Positions 24,368 to 33,439 of a stretch of DNA of 64,000 bases are shown piece after piece. Position 1 is the stretch's first letter. Every line of letters starts with the position of its first letter. The DNA is taken from assembly GCA_002422685.1 (NCBI GenBank), contig DITC01000005.1, positions 27,759 to 91,758 on the forward strand. The letters are read 5' to 3'. Both the position numbers and the translations under genes were made by a program. The DNA is from Thauera sp. UBA6194 (GTDB lineage: Bacteria > Pseudomonadota > Gammaproteobacteria > Burkholderiales > Rhodocyclaceae). Below the pieces are notes generated by a model. That model made no database searches, was not told where the DNA came from, and worked only from the letters and a program-made list of their open reading frames with translations.

Positions 24368-25243
24368 ATGTTGATCCGTATTGTCGAAATCCTCTTTCCG
24401 TTGTTCTTCATCACCGCGCTCGGCTTCTTCGTCGGGCGGCGGATGAAGCCGGATCTCTCGCATGCCAACAAGCTCAACATGGACGTGTTCGTGCCCGCGC
24501 TGGTGTTTGCCGCGCTGGCCAACAAGGCTTTCGACGTCGCCGCCTTTCTGCCGCTGATTGCGGCGGGGCTGGTGGGAGTGGTCGGTTCCGGGCTGGCGGG
24601 CTGGGCGCTCGCGCGTGCCACCGGGATCGCCCCCAGGACCCTGGTGCCGCCGCTGATGTTCAACAACTGCGGCAACCTCGGCCTGCCGCTCGCGGTGCTG
24701 GCCTTCGGCGAGGCGGCGCTGGCGCCGATGGTGGTGTTGTTCATGGTGTCGAACCTGATCCACTTCTCGTTCGGTGCATGGTTGCTCGATCACCGAGTGC
24801 GCTTCTACATGCTGTGGCGCGTGCCCTCGGTGATGGCGACCATGCTCGGTCTGGCGGTGAGCCTGAGCCAGTTCGACGTCTGGCCGCCGCTGCTGATCGC
24901 GATCCGCATGCTGGGCGAGATCTCCATTCCGCTGATGCTCTTTGGCCTCGGCGTGCGCCTGGCGGACTCGCGCATCGGTGCGATCGGCGTCGGCGTGCTC
25001 GGCGCGCTTGCGCGGCCGCTGGTCGGCATGGCGCTCGCCTGGGTCGCGATACAGCTGATCGACCTGCCCGCACGCGAGCAGGCGCTCGTGCTCGTGTTCG
25101 GCGCGCTGCCGCCGGCGGTGCTCAACTTCATGTTCGCCGAGCGCTATCAGCAAGAACCCGACAAGGTCGCTTCGATGGTGCTGATCGGCAATGTGGCTGC
25201 GGTGGCGTTTCTGCCGATCGCGCTGGCGCTGACGCTCGATTGA
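24368..25243 (+). CDS. AEC (auxin efflux carrier) family transporter
   Basis: A 291-residue membrane protein with about ten hydrophobic helices. MFNNCGNLGLPLAVLAFGE in the middle is the diagnostic broken-helix motif of the AEC family, which exports or imports small organic acids and related compounds. The substrate is unknown. A GTG nine bases upstream is an alternative start. It is separated from hslU by the palindrome and from gspG by 119 bases, so it is likely its own transcript. Confidence 0.88.
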   Translation: MLIRIVEILFPLFFITALGFFVGRRMKPDLSHANKLNMDVFVPALVFAALANKAFDVAAFLPLIAAGLVGVVGSGLAGWALARATGIAPRTLVPPLMFNNCGNLGLPLAVLAFGEAALAPMVVLFMVSNLIHFSFGAWLLDHRVRFYMLWRVPSVMATMLGLAVSLSQFDVWPPLLIAIRMLGEISIPLMLFGLGVRLADSRIGAIGVGVLGALARPLVGMALAWVAIQLIDLPAREQALVLVFGALPPAVLNFMFAERYQQEPDKVASMVLIGNVAAVAFLPIALALTLD

Positions 25244-25362
25244 GCTGCGTGTGTCGATATTTCCACTGGACGAGCGAAAAAAGACCGTCTCGAGATCGAA
25301 ACATTCATGAAGCCTGTGGCAGACTTGAGACGTTTTGCGGCTTCGCCAGGATTGAAAGGAAC

Positions 25363-25767
25363 ATGAAGCAACGCGGCTTTACCCTGCTCGAACTGCTGGT
25401 GGTGATGGTCATCATCGGCCTGCTGGCCGGCTATGTCGGCCCACGCTTCTTCTCCCAGATCGGCAAGTCCGAGGTCAATGCCGCGAAGGCGCAGATCGAC
25501 GCCTTCGAGAAGGGCCTGGATCAGTACCGCCTCGATGTGGGGCGTTACCCGTCCTCCGAGCAGGGGCTGCAGGCGCTGATGACAGCGCCGGCGGGCGAGT
25601 CGCGCTGGCAGGGGCCGTATCTGCGCAAGGCGGTGCCGGCCGACCCCTGGGGTAACGCCTACCGCTACCGCCACCCCGGCGAGCATGGCGAGTACGACAT
25701 CTTTTCGTACGGTGCGGACGGGCAGCCCGGCGGGGACGCCACGAACGCAGACATCAATAACTGGTAA
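25363..25767 (+). CDS. gspG: Type II secretion system major pseudopilin GspG
   Basis: A 134-residue major pseudopilin. KQRG/FTLLELLVVMVIIG is the prepilin-peptidase site and hydrophobic spine, with Glu5 present. The C-terminal globular part has DVGRYPSSEQGLQALMTAP and DPWGNAYRYRHPGEHGEYDIFSYGADG, the calcium-loop region typical of GspG. A GAAAGGA ribosome-binding site lies 5 bases before the ATG. It opens a run of eleven same-strand genes (gspG to the last pseudopilin) encoding an envelope-spanning filament machine. Confidence 0.95.
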   Translation: MKQRGFTLLELLVVMVIIGLLAGYVGPRFFSQIGKSEVNAAKAQIDAFEKGLDQYRLDVGRYPSSEQGLQALMTAPAGESRWQGPYLRKAVPADPWGNAYRYRHPGEHGEYDIFSYGADGQPGGDATNADINNW

Positions 25768-25779
25768 GGCGGATTTTTC

Positions 25780-26958
25780 GTGCGCTACCGGGTGAAGGCG
25801 ATCGGCTCCGACGCGCGGGTCGTCGACACCGAGCTGGATGCGCCCTCCGAGGGCGAGGCGCGTGCGCTCGCCATTGCGCGCGGGCTGGTCGTGCTCTCGC
25901 TCACGCGCGCAGGCCGGGTCGGCGGCGGGCGCGCGCGCTTCCCGCTGCTGCTGTTCAATCAGGAGCTGCTCGCCCTGCTGCGTGCCGGCATCCCGCTCGC
26001 CGAGGCGGTCGCCGCCTTGTCCGAGAAGGAGACGCGCGCGCCGGTGCGCAGCGTGCTGTCCGACATCGTCGCCGCGCTGCGCGAGGGTCAGCCGCTGTCG
26101 CGCGCATTGGAACGTGCGCCGCAGGCCTTTCCCGATCTCTACGTCGCCATGATCCGTGCCGCCGAGCGCACCAGCGACCTCGAACGCGCGCTCGAGCGCT
26201 ACGTCGCCTACCAGCAGCAGGTCGACACCCTGCGCGGCAAGCTGATCAGCGCCGCCATCTATCCCGCGCTGCTGGTCGGTGTCGGCGGACTGGTGGTGAT
26301 GTTCCTGCTCGGCTACGTGGTGCCGCGCTTTTCGCACATCTACGAAGACGTCGGCAACGACCTGCCCTGGCTGTCGCAGGTGCTGCTCGACTGGGGGCGG
26401 CTGGTCGAGGCGCACGCGCTGGGGATGGGTGGCGTGCTGCTGGCCGTGATCGCCGCGCTGGTGCTGGCCGCACGCAGCGAGGCGGTGTGGGCCGCGGTCG
26501 GCCGCCAGGCTTGGCGTACGCCCGGTATCGGCGAGCGTCTGCGCGCCTTCGAGCTCGCGCGCTTCTATCGCACGCTGGGCATGCTGCTGTCCGGCGGCAT
26601 CCCTGCGGTGGGTGCGCTGCGCATGGTGTCGGGCCTGCTGTCGCCGACGCTGCGCGCCAGCCTGCAACTGGCGATCGAGCGCGTGCGCGAGGGCCAGCCC
26701 TTCACCGCCACGCTCGCCGCCTGCGGACTGGCGACGCCGGTCGCGCAGCGCATGCTCGCGGTGGGCGAGCGCGCCGGCAACCTCGGCGAGATGCTCACGC
26801 GTTCGGCGGAGTTCCACGAAGAAGACACCGCACGCGAGATCGAATGGCTCACCCGCCTGTTCGGCCCGGTGCTGATGCTGGTGATCGGCGGCGCGATCGG
26901 CCTGATCGTGGTGCTGATGTACCTGCCCATCTTCCAGCTTGCGGAGAGCATCGGATGA
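25780..26958 (+). CDS. gspF: Type II secretion system inner-membrane protein GspF
   Basis: A 392-residue polytopic platform protein with two T2SF domains (about 60-185 and 260-385) and membrane segments near 160-185, 210-230 and 365-390. It starts with GTG and its stop overlaps gspE in ATGA. The N-terminal 55 residues (YRVKAIGSDARVVDTELDAP) match the cytoplasmic lead-in of GspF/PilC. It anchors the ATPase GspE under the pseudopilus. Confidence 0.93.
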   Translation: MRYRVKAIGSDARVVDTELDAPSEGEARALAIARGLVVLSLTRAGRVGGGRARFPLLLFNQELLALLRAGIPLAEAVAALSEKETRAPVRSVLSDIVAALREGQPLSRALERAPQAFPDLYVAMIRAAERTSDLERALERYVAYQQQVDTLRGKLISAAIYPALLVGVGGLVVMFLLGYVVPRFSHIYEDVGNDLPWLSQVLLDWGRLVEAHALGMGGVLLAVIAALVLAARSEAVWAAVGRQAWRTPGIGERLRAFELARFYRTLGMLLSGGIPAVGALRMVSGLLSPTLRASLQLAIERVREGQPFTATLAACGLATPVAQRMLAVGERAGNLGEMLTRSAEFHEEDTAREIEWLTRLFGPVLMLVIGGAIGLIVVLMYLPIFQLAESIG

Positions 26959-28724
26959 GCCTCACGCCCGAGACCCGTCACGAGCCTTCCCTCGCCCCGG
27001 GCGCCAGCGCGCCCGACCAGGCGAAGGCGACGCACGCGCTTGCCGGCTCGCTGCCGCAGGCCGGCGCGGGCGCACTGCGGGCGCAAGCGTTCTCTGCCGC
27101 CGAGCTCGCCGCCGCACGCACCGCCGGCAGCCGCCTGCTCGACGCCCTGGCCGAGCGCGTGCCCGACCCCGCCGAGCGCCTCGCCCGCATCGCCGCCACC
27201 TGCGGCCTGCCGGTGCTCGGCCACGCCACGCTGATGGCGCGCGCGCCCGATTTTTCCGCGGTCGGCTTCGAGACCGCGGTGCGCCACGACTGCGTCGCCC
27301 TGCGCGACGAGGGCGGCGGCCTGGTGCTGGTGCTCGCCAACCCATTCGACAACGACCTGCTCGACGGCCTCGCCGCGCGCCTGATCGAACCTTTCGAGCT
27401 GGCGATCGCCGACCGCGATGACCTCTCCGCCTGCCTCGCCCGCCACGAGGACCAGGTGCGGCGCGCCGCCGGCCTGGACGAAGAACGCCAGGGCACGGGC
27501 GGTGGCGGCGAGGTCGAGGACCTGTCGCTGCAGCGCATCACCGCCGGCGCCAGCCCGGTGGTCAAGCTGGTCAACTCCACGCTCTACGATGCGCTCAAGC
27601 AGGGCGCGAGCGACATCCACCTCGAATCCCAGCCCGGCGGCCTGGTCATCAAGTACCGCATCGACGGCGTGCTGTCGCGCGTCGGCACGGTGTCGGCGGC
27701 GGACCTGGCCGAGCAGGCGATCTCGCGCCTGAAGGTGATGGCCGAGCTCGACATCGCCGAGCGCCGCGTGCCGCAGGACGGCCGCTTCAAGGCCCAGGCG
27801 GGCGGGCGCGAGATCGACTTCCGCGTCTCCATCATGCCCAGCATCCACGGCGAGGACGCGGTGCTGCGCGTGCTCGACAAGGAACACCTGAGCCGCGAGA
27901 TGAGCGGGCTCAGCCTGGAGGTGCTCGGCTTCGACGCCGAGGCGCGGCGCGTGCTGCGCCGGCTGGCCAACGAGCCCTACGGCATGCTGCTCGTCACCGG
28001 CCCCACCGGCAGCGGCAAGACCACCACGCTGTATGCGGTGCTGGGCGAGACCAACCGCGGCACCGACAAGGTCATCACCATCGAGGACCCGGTGGAATAC
28101 CAGCTCGCCGGCGTGCTGCAGATCCCGGTGAACGAGAAGAAGGGCCTCACCTTCGCGCGCGGCCTGCGCTCCATCCTGCGCCACGACCCCGATCGCATCA
28201 TGGTGGGCGAGATCCGCGACGGCGAGACCGCCGAGATCGCCATCCAGGCCGCGCTCACCGGCCACCTGGTCTACACCACGGTGCACGCCAACAACGTATT
28301 CGACGTCATCGGCCGCTTCATGCACATGGGCATCGACCCCTACAACCTGGTCGCCGCCTTGAACGGCGTCGTTGCCCAGCGCCTGGTGCGCATCAACTGC
28401 CCGCACTGCAGCGAGGACGTCGTGCCCGACCCCGCGCTGGTGGCCGATTCCGGGCTCGGCGACGTGTCCGCCTTCCGCTTCCGCGCCGGCCACGGCTGCG
28501 GCCACTGTCGCGGCTCGGGCTATCGCGGCCGGCGCGCGGTGGCCGAGGTGCTGCTGCTCGACGACGAGGTGCGCGAGCTGATCCTCGCCCGCGCCCCGGT
28601 GCGCGCCGTGCGCGAGGCCGCATCGCGGCGGGGCTTCCGCAACCTGCGCGCGGCCGTGATCGAACTGGTCGCCGCAGGCGAGACCACGCTGGAGGAACTG
28701 AACCGTGTCACGCTCCACGGCTGA
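26955..28724 (+). CDS. gspE: Type II secretion system ATPase GspE
   Basis: A 589-residue traffic ATPase. The N1 domain (about 40-170) is followed by QGASDIHLESQPGGLVIKYR, Walker A GPTGSGKTTTLY near residue 350, the Asp box ITIEDPVEYQL, and Walker B VGEIRDGETAEIA. A four-cysteine zinc insert near the C-terminus (CPHC ... CGHC) is typical of GspE/PilB-type assembly ATPases. The first 40 residues are Ala/Pro-rich. It overlaps gspF by 4 bases and the next gene by 20 bases. Confidence 0.95.
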   Translation: MSLTPETRHEPSLAPGASAPDQAKATHALAGSLPQAGAGALRAQAFSAAELAAARTAGSRLLDALAERVPDPAERLARIAATCGLPVLGHATLMARAPDFSAVGFETAVRHDCVALRDEGGGLVLVLANPFDNDLLDGLAARLIEPFELAIADRDDLSACLARHEDQVRRAAGLDEERQGTGGGGEVEDLSLQRITAGASPVVKLVNSTLYDALKQGASDIHLESQPGGLVIKYRIDGVLSRVGTVSAADLAEQAISRLKVMAELDIAERRVPQDGRFKAQAGGREIDFRVSIMPSIHGEDAVLRVLDKEHLSREMSGLSLEVLGFDAEARRVLRRLANEPYGMLLVTGPTGSGKTTTLYAVLGETNRGTDKVITIEDPVEYQLAGVLQIPVNEKKGLTFARGLRSILRHDPDRIMVGEIRDGETAEIAIQAALTGHLVYTTVHANNVFDVIGRFMHMGIDPYNLVAALNGVVAQRLVRINCPHCSEDVVPDPALVADSGLGDVSAFRFRAGHGCGHCRGSGYRGRRAVAEVLLLDDEVRELILARAPVRAVREAASRRGFRNLRAAVIELVAAGETTLEELNRVTLHG

Positions 28725-29571
28725 GACCCTGCTGCGACTCGAACGCGAGGCCTGGGTGCTAGACGGCCCGGACGGCACGCGCCGCTGCGCGCTCGACGGC
28801 GGCGCGCCGGCCGCGGCGCTCGACGCGCTGCAGCCGCCGGCGCCGGCTCGCGGCCGGCCGCTGCGTGTACAACTCGCCGATGCCTGGCTGCGCTATCTCG
28901 TGGTGAACTGGCCGCCGGGGCTGCGCACCGCCGGCGAACGTGCGGCCTTCCTCGCCCACCGTTTCGCCGAGGTGCATGGCGTGGCCACGCCCGAATGGGT
29001 GGTACAGGCCGATCGCGACGCGCACGACCTGCCGGCGCTGGGTTGCGCCGCACCCGCCGCGGTGATTGCGGCGGTGCAGGGTTTCGCGGCCCGGCACGGC
29101 TACACGCTGGCGGGCATCGAGGCGGATTTCGTCGCCACCTACAACCGGCTGCGCGCGCGCTTTCGCGAGGCCGACGGCGAGCCGGCGGCGCTCGCCGTGC
29201 TGCACGACGGGCGACTGACCGTCGGCCTGTGGCGCAGCGGCGCATGGCGCGGCGTGCGCAGCCAGTCGGTGCGCGACGACGGGGCGAGTGCCTTGCGCCT
29301 GATGCTCGAGGCCTGGGGGCGCGAAGCCGATCTCGTCCATCCGTCTGCCGCCCATGTGGGCGCGCAGCCGGCGCTGGCCGCGGCGGCGCAGGCGGGCCTT
29401 GCTCAGTCCGCCCCGTCGTTGGCAGGCGGCGCGAGCGGCGGTGTGCTCCACGCCGCCGGCTACAAGGGCGTCGTGCCCCAAGGCTGGCGCCGCGGCCAGG
29501 TGGAAGCCGGGATGAAGGACGCGGGGATCAAGAACGCCGCGATGAACGCCACGGAGCCGCACGCCCGATGA
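28705..29571 (+). CDS. PilM/GspL-like assembly protein
   Basis: A 288-residue protein without clear membrane segments. Its position (after gspE, before small single-pass proteins) and features such as LRVQLADAWLRYLVVNWPPG and a C-terminal ALRLMLEAWGREA suggest the actin-like PilM or cytoplasmic GspL half of the inner-membrane platform, but motif conservation is weak. The last 60 residues are low-complexity. It overlaps gspE by 20 bases and the next gene in ATGA. The function is inferred from gene order. Confidence 0.65.
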   Translation: MSRSTAETLLRLEREAWVLDGPDGTRRCALDGGAPAAALDALQPPAPARGRPLRVQLADAWLRYLVVNWPPGLRTAGERAAFLAHRFAEVHGVATPEWVVQADRDAHDLPALGCAAPAAVIAAVQGFAARHGYTLAGIEADFVATYNRLRARFREADGEPAALAVLHDGRLTVGLWRSGAWRGVRSQSVRDDGASALRLMLEAWGREADLVHPSAAHVGAQPALAAAAQAGLAQSAPSLAGGASGGVLHAAGYKGVVPQGWRRGQVEAGMKDAGIKNAAMNATEPHAR

Positions 29572-30125
29572 AGCTGCTTTCCAATGCCCCCGCTGCGGTC
29601 GATCTGGACTTCGCCCCGGCGCGCCGGCGGCGCCCGGGTGCGCTCGGCTGGGTGCTGCTCGCGATCGGCCTGCTCGCGGCCGGCTTCGCGGGCTACGACA
29701 TGTGGACGGTCGGGCGCGAGCTCGACGAGCGCGAGGCCCTGGTCGAGCGCCTGCGCACCGAGCTGCGCCGGGAGCGCCCCCGGCAAGCGGTGCGCAACGC
29801 GGCGCCGGTCAGCGCCGAAGAGCGCGAACCCGCCGACCGTGTCGCGACCGCGCTCAACGCCGACTGGGCGGCCTTCTTCACCGACCTCGCCGGCGCCAGC
29901 CACCCGGAGGTCGCGCTGCTCGAACTGCAGGGCGACGCCGCGCGCGGCAGCCTGCGCATGGTCGGCGAGGCGCAGTCGGTGGAAGCCGCCTTCGCTTACC
30001 TCGAGCAGTTGCAGCGCGCCGGCATGCTGCGCGAGGCGCGCATCGACAGCCACGAATGGGTGACCCAGGGGCCGCAGATGGTGGTGCGTTTCGTGCTCAC
30101 CGCGCAGTGGAGGTCGGCGTCATGA
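29568..30125 (+). CDS. PilN/GspL-like single-pass membrane protein
   Basis: A 185-residue protein with one membrane segment (about residues 26-45), a short coiled coil (ELDEREALVERLRTELRRER) and a small ferredoxin-like periplasmic domain (about 100-180). This topology is that of PilN or the periplasmic half of GspL. It is coupled by ATGA overlaps to both neighbours. No sequence motif proves the assignment. Confidence 0.65.
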   Translation: MKLLSNAPAAVDLDFAPARRRRPGALGWVLLAIGLLAAGFAGYDMWTVGRELDEREALVERLRTELRRERPRQAVRNAAPVSAEEREPADRVATALNADWAAFFTDLAGASHPEVALLELQGDAARGSLRMVGEAQSVEAAFAYLEQLQRAGMLREARIDSHEWVTQGPQMVVRFVLTAQWRSAS

Positions 30126-30676
30126 CGGCCATGGTGCGTATTCGCGAATCCCTGCGCCGCGCGCTGCGCGGTGCCGGCTGGGCGGGCGCCGCGGGCGGCT
30201 TGCTGCTCGCGCTGGCGGTGGCGATCGACCAGCAGGCGGCAAGTTCCTTCGAGGCCCGGCGCACGGCCCTGGCCGCCGAGCGTGCCAGCCTGCTGCGCGG
30301 TGGCGAGGCGGCGCAGCCGGTGCGCACCGGCGTCGACCGCGACACGCTGCGCGCCTTCTACGACGGCTTTCCGACGCGGGACGCGCTGCCGGCGCTGCTC
30401 TCCGCGCTGCAGGTGCAGGCCGAGACCCATGGCGTGGACATCGACCGCAGCGACTACCGCGTCGCCGACGAGACCGGCGCGCCCCTGCAGCGCGTGGTGC
30501 TGAGTCTGCCGGTGCGGGCCGAGTACGGCGCGCTCTACGGCTGGCTGTCCGAGCTCGTCGCCACCACGCCGCACGTGGGCCTGGAGGCCCTGACCCTGCG
30601 CCGCGGGGATGCGCGCGGCGGTTTCGTCGAGGGCGAGCTGCGCCTGCTGGTGTTCGTGCGGAGGACACCGGCATGA
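30122..30676 (+). CDS. PilO/GspM-like single-pass membrane protein
   Basis: A 184-residue protein with one membrane segment (about 19-36) and a periplasmic domain resembling PilO/GspM: DALPALLSALQVQAETHGVDIDRSDYRV then a C-terminal strand GELRLLVFVRR. It overlaps its upstream neighbour by 4 bases (ATGA) and the next gene also by 4. Role in the alignment platform is inferred from topology and order. Confidence 0.65.
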   Translation: MTAMVRIRESLRRALRGAGWAGAAGGLLLALAVAIDQQAASSFEARRTALAAERASLLRGGEAAQPVRTGVDRDTLRAFYDGFPTRDALPALLSALQVQAETHGVDIDRSDYRVADETGAPLQRVVLSLPVRAEYGALYGWLSELVATTPHVGLEALTLRRGDARGGFVEGELRLLVFVRRTPA

Positions 30677-31188
30677 AGGCACGGCAATGGACCCTGCTGG
30701 GCGCGCTCGGGCTGACGTTGGCCGCCACCTGGTGGGCCGCGCAGGTCGAAGAAGACGGTGCCGTCGAAGGCGATGTCGCCGGGGTGGTCGAGCCGGCGAC
30801 CCGCGCGCAGCGCGCCCCCGCAGCCGCACAGCGCCCGCGCGCGCAGGCGGTGGCCGCGCCCACCGGCGAGCTCGCCATCATCCGCGAGCCCTGGCCGGCC
30901 GACGCCGCCACGCTGCTGCAGCCGCCGCTCGCAGCGCAGGCGCAGTCGCGCACCGCGCCGGTGGTGGCGGCGCCGATGGCACCACCCTTGCCGTTCACCT
31001 TCATTGGCAGCATCGAGCGCGGCGGCCGTCGCGTCGTGATGCTGATGGAGGGCGAGCAGCTCCATCTGGCGGGCGTGCGCGAACGCATCGGCGAGCACTA
31101 CCGTGTCGAGCGCGTGACCCCGACACAGATCGAATTCACCTACCTGCCGATGCAGCAACGGCAGGTGCTCGAGACCGGGCAGGACTGA
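30673..31188 (+). CDS. PilP/GspC-like periplasmic protein
   Basis: A 171-residue protein with an N-terminal membrane anchor (about 7-23), a long Ala/Pro-rich linker (45-110) and a small C-terminal beta domain (PLPFTFIGSIERGGRRVVML onward) that looks like the homology region of GspC/PilP, which docks on the secretin. No PDZ domain is present, unlike classical GspC. It stops 4 bases before the secretin gene. Assignment by position and architecture. Confidence 0.65.
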   Translation: MKARQWTLLGALGLTLAATWWAAQVEEDGAVEGDVAGVVEPATRAQRAPAAAQRPRAQAVAAPTGELAIIREPWPADAATLLQPPLAAQAQSRTAPVVAAPMAPPLPFTFIGSIERGGRRVVMLMEGEQLHLAGVRERIGEHYRVERVTPTQIEFTYLPMQQRQVLETGQD

Positions 31189-31192
31189 CAAG

Positions 31193-33439
31193 ATGAAACA
31201 AGACCGAACCAGCAATCTGCGCGCGCGTCCGGCGCTCGTCGTGCTCGCGTTTGCCGCCGCCGGGCTGCTCGCCGGCTGCGCCACGCCGCTCACGGGCATG
31301 CCGCACGATGCGCCGCCGGTCGACACCGATCCGATCGCCGAACTGCGCCAGCTCGGCGAGGCCGTCGTCGCCGAGCCCCGTAACGCCGACCTGCGCGCCC
31401 GCTATCTCGCCCGGCGCGACGCGCTCGCGGTCGGCTGGCTCAACGAGGCCGAGCGCGCACGTGCGTTCGCGCAGTTCGAGCTGGCCGAGCGCCTGTACCG
31501 CGAGGTGCTCAGCATCGAGCCCGCCAACGCGCGCGCGCGCGCCGGCCTCGATACCCTGGTCGACGAACGCCGGCGGCTACAGCGCCTGGACCAGGCCGAA
31601 GCCGCCTACGCGCGCGGCGACAGCGCCAACGCCGAGCGCCTGGTGCGCTCGGTGCTGGCCGAAGCCCCCGCCAACACCCGCGCCCGCCGCCTGCTGCGCG
31701 AACTCGACGAGCGCCGCCTGCTTCAGCCGCCGGTCGCCGCGCTCGCCGGGCCGCTGGCGAAGAAGGTGAACCTGCAGTTCCGCGACGCGCCGCTGCGCGT
31801 GGTGTTCGAGGCCTTGTCGCGCGCCGCCGGGCTCAACTTCGTGTTCGACAGCGACGTGCGCGACGACGCGCTGGTCAGCATCTTCGTGCGCGACACCTCG
31901 GTCGACGAGGTCATCAAGCTGCTCACCGCCACCCAGCAGATCGGCCGCAAGCTGCTCAACGCCAACTCGGTGCTGATCTACCCGGCCACGCCCGCCAAGC
32001 AGCGCGAATACCAGGAGCTGGTGTCGCGCAGCTTCTACCTCGCCAACGCCGACGTGAAACAGGCGCTCAACCTGATCAAGCAGGTGGTGAAGTCGCGCGA
32101 CGTGTTCATCGACGAAAAGCTCAACCTGCTGGTCATCAAGGACACCCCCGAGGCGATGCGCCTGGCCGAGCGCCTGATCGCCTCGCTCGACGTGGCCGAG
32201 CCGGAGGTGATGCTCGAGGTCGAGGTGCTGGAGGTGAGTCGCAGCAAGCTGCGCCAGATCGGCCTCGAGTTCCCGCAACAGATCGGCTGGGGCGCGATCG
32301 ATGGGGACAACGTCGGCGAGTTGCGCGACGGGGTGGTCAATCTCAACAACACCGGCGGGCTGGTGCCCTTCGTGTCGAACCCCGCAGCGGTGCTGCGCTT
32401 GCGCGCCGAGGATGGTGACACCACCTTGCTGGCCAATCCGCGCATCCGGGTCAAGAACCGCTCCGAGGCAAAGGTGCATATCGGCGAGAAGGTGCCGGTA
32501 TTCACCACCACATCCACAGCCAACGTCGGTGTCGCGGCCTCGGTCAGCTATTTGGATGTCGGCCTCAAGCTCGATGTCGAGCCGAGCGTGACGCTGGATG
32601 ACGAGGTGGCCATCAAGGTCGCCCTCGAAGTCAGTAACATCGTTCGCGAAGTTCTTGGACCGCAGGGGTCCGTTGCTTATCGGATCGGTACGCGTAATGC
32701 ATCGACCACTCTGCGTCTCAAGCATGGCGAGACTCAGGTGCTGGCCGGCCTGATAAATGACGAGGAGCGTGGGACCAACCTGCGCCTGCCGGGGCTGGGC
32801 GAGCTGCCGGTGCTCGGCCGGTTGTTCTCGTCTGAACGTGATGAGGCCGCGCGCACCGAGATCGTGCTGCTGATCACCCCGCGCATCGTGCGCAACATCG
32901 TCGCCCCGGCCTTCACCCGTGACGACCTCGCCGCCGGCACCGAGGCCTTGGTGGGCGCGGCGCCGCTGCGCATTGGCCCGATGGCGCCCGAGAGCCTGCT
33001 GGTGAGCGGCACCGGGCAGCCCGGCGCGGCCGCGGCGCGCCTGGCGGCCACGCCGCTGCTGCCCTCCGGCGAGGCCGAGATCGACCCGGGCAGCGTGGTC
33101 GTCGATCTGGTCGCACCCGAAAGCGCGGTGGCCGGGGGCACGCTCACGCTCTCGCTCAAGCTCGACGGTACCGGTGGCCACAACGGCGTGCTGGTCGAGT
33201 TCGACTACGACGTCGAGCGCCTGGAGCCGGTCGGCTTCGCGCCCTCCGAGAGCGGGCAGGCCAGCACCGCGCTGCCGGCGGGCAATCTGCCGACCGCAGT
33301 GCCGATCGGCTTCAAGGTCAAGGACGCGGCCAGCGGCACCGCCAACGTGCGCATCAACGGCCTGATCTTCGATCTCGGCGGCCGCCAGGTGCCGATCCCC
33401 GCCGCGGGCGCGGCGGCGGTGAATATCGTCGCCCCATGA
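31193..33439 (+). CDS. gspD: GspD-type secretin lipoprotein with C-terminal cohesin-like domain
   Basis: A 748-residue outer-membrane secretin. The signal ends in a lipobox (LLAGC, Cys29), a TPR-like region spans about 45-175, an N0/STN domain follows (KKVNLQFRDAPLRVVFEALS), then N1 (FYLANADVKQALNLIKQVVK), and the secretin barrel with DVGLKLDVEPSV and LPGLGELPVLGRLFSS. After the barrel come about 110 extra residues (640-748; VVVDLVAPESAVAGGTLTLS, GVLVEFDYDVERLEPVGF) resembling a cohesin-type beta sandwich, absent from ordinary GspD. The tract 32480-32770 has clearly lower GC and different codons than the rest. Its stop overlaps the next pseudopilin start. Confidence 0.9.
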   Translation: MKQDRTSNLRARPALVVLAFAAAGLLAGCATPLTGMPHDAPPVDTDPIAELRQLGEAVVAEPRNADLRARYLARRDALAVGWLNEAERARAFAQFELAERLYREVLSIEPANARARAGLDTLVDERRRLQRLDQAEAAYARGDSANAERLVRSVLAEAPANTRARRLLRELDERRLLQPPVAALAGPLAKKVNLQFRDAPLRVVFEALSRAAGLNFVFDSDVRDDALVSIFVRDTSVDEVIKLLTATQQIGRKLLNANSVLIYPATPAKQREYQELVSRSFYLANADVKQALNLIKQVVKSRDVFIDEKLNLLVIKDTPEAMRLAERLIASLDVAEPEVMLEVEVLEVSRSKLRQIGLEFPQQIGWGAIDGDNVGELRDGVVNLNNTGGLVPFVSNPAAVLRLRAEDGDTTLLANPRIRVKNRSEAKVHIGEKVPVFTTTSTANVGVAASVSYLDVGLKLDVEPSVTLDDEVAIKVALEVSNIVREVLGPQGSVAYRIGTRNASTTLRLKHGETQVLAGLINDEERGTNLRLPGLGELPVLGRLFSSERDEAARTEIVLLITPRIVRNIVAPAFTRDDLAAGTEALVGAAPLRIGPMAPESLLVSGTGQPGAAAARLAATPLLPSGEAEIDPGSVVVDLVAPESAVAGGTLTLSLKLDGTGGHNGVLVEFDYDVERLEPVGFAPSESGQASTALPAGNLPTAVPIGFKVKDAASGTANVRINGLIFDLGGRQVPIPAAGAAAVNIVAP

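Noticed and set aside
26565..28778. Long minus-strand frames across gspF/gspE
   Set aside because: Both genes on the plus strand have complete catalytic motifs; the opposite frames do not start or end near any signal.
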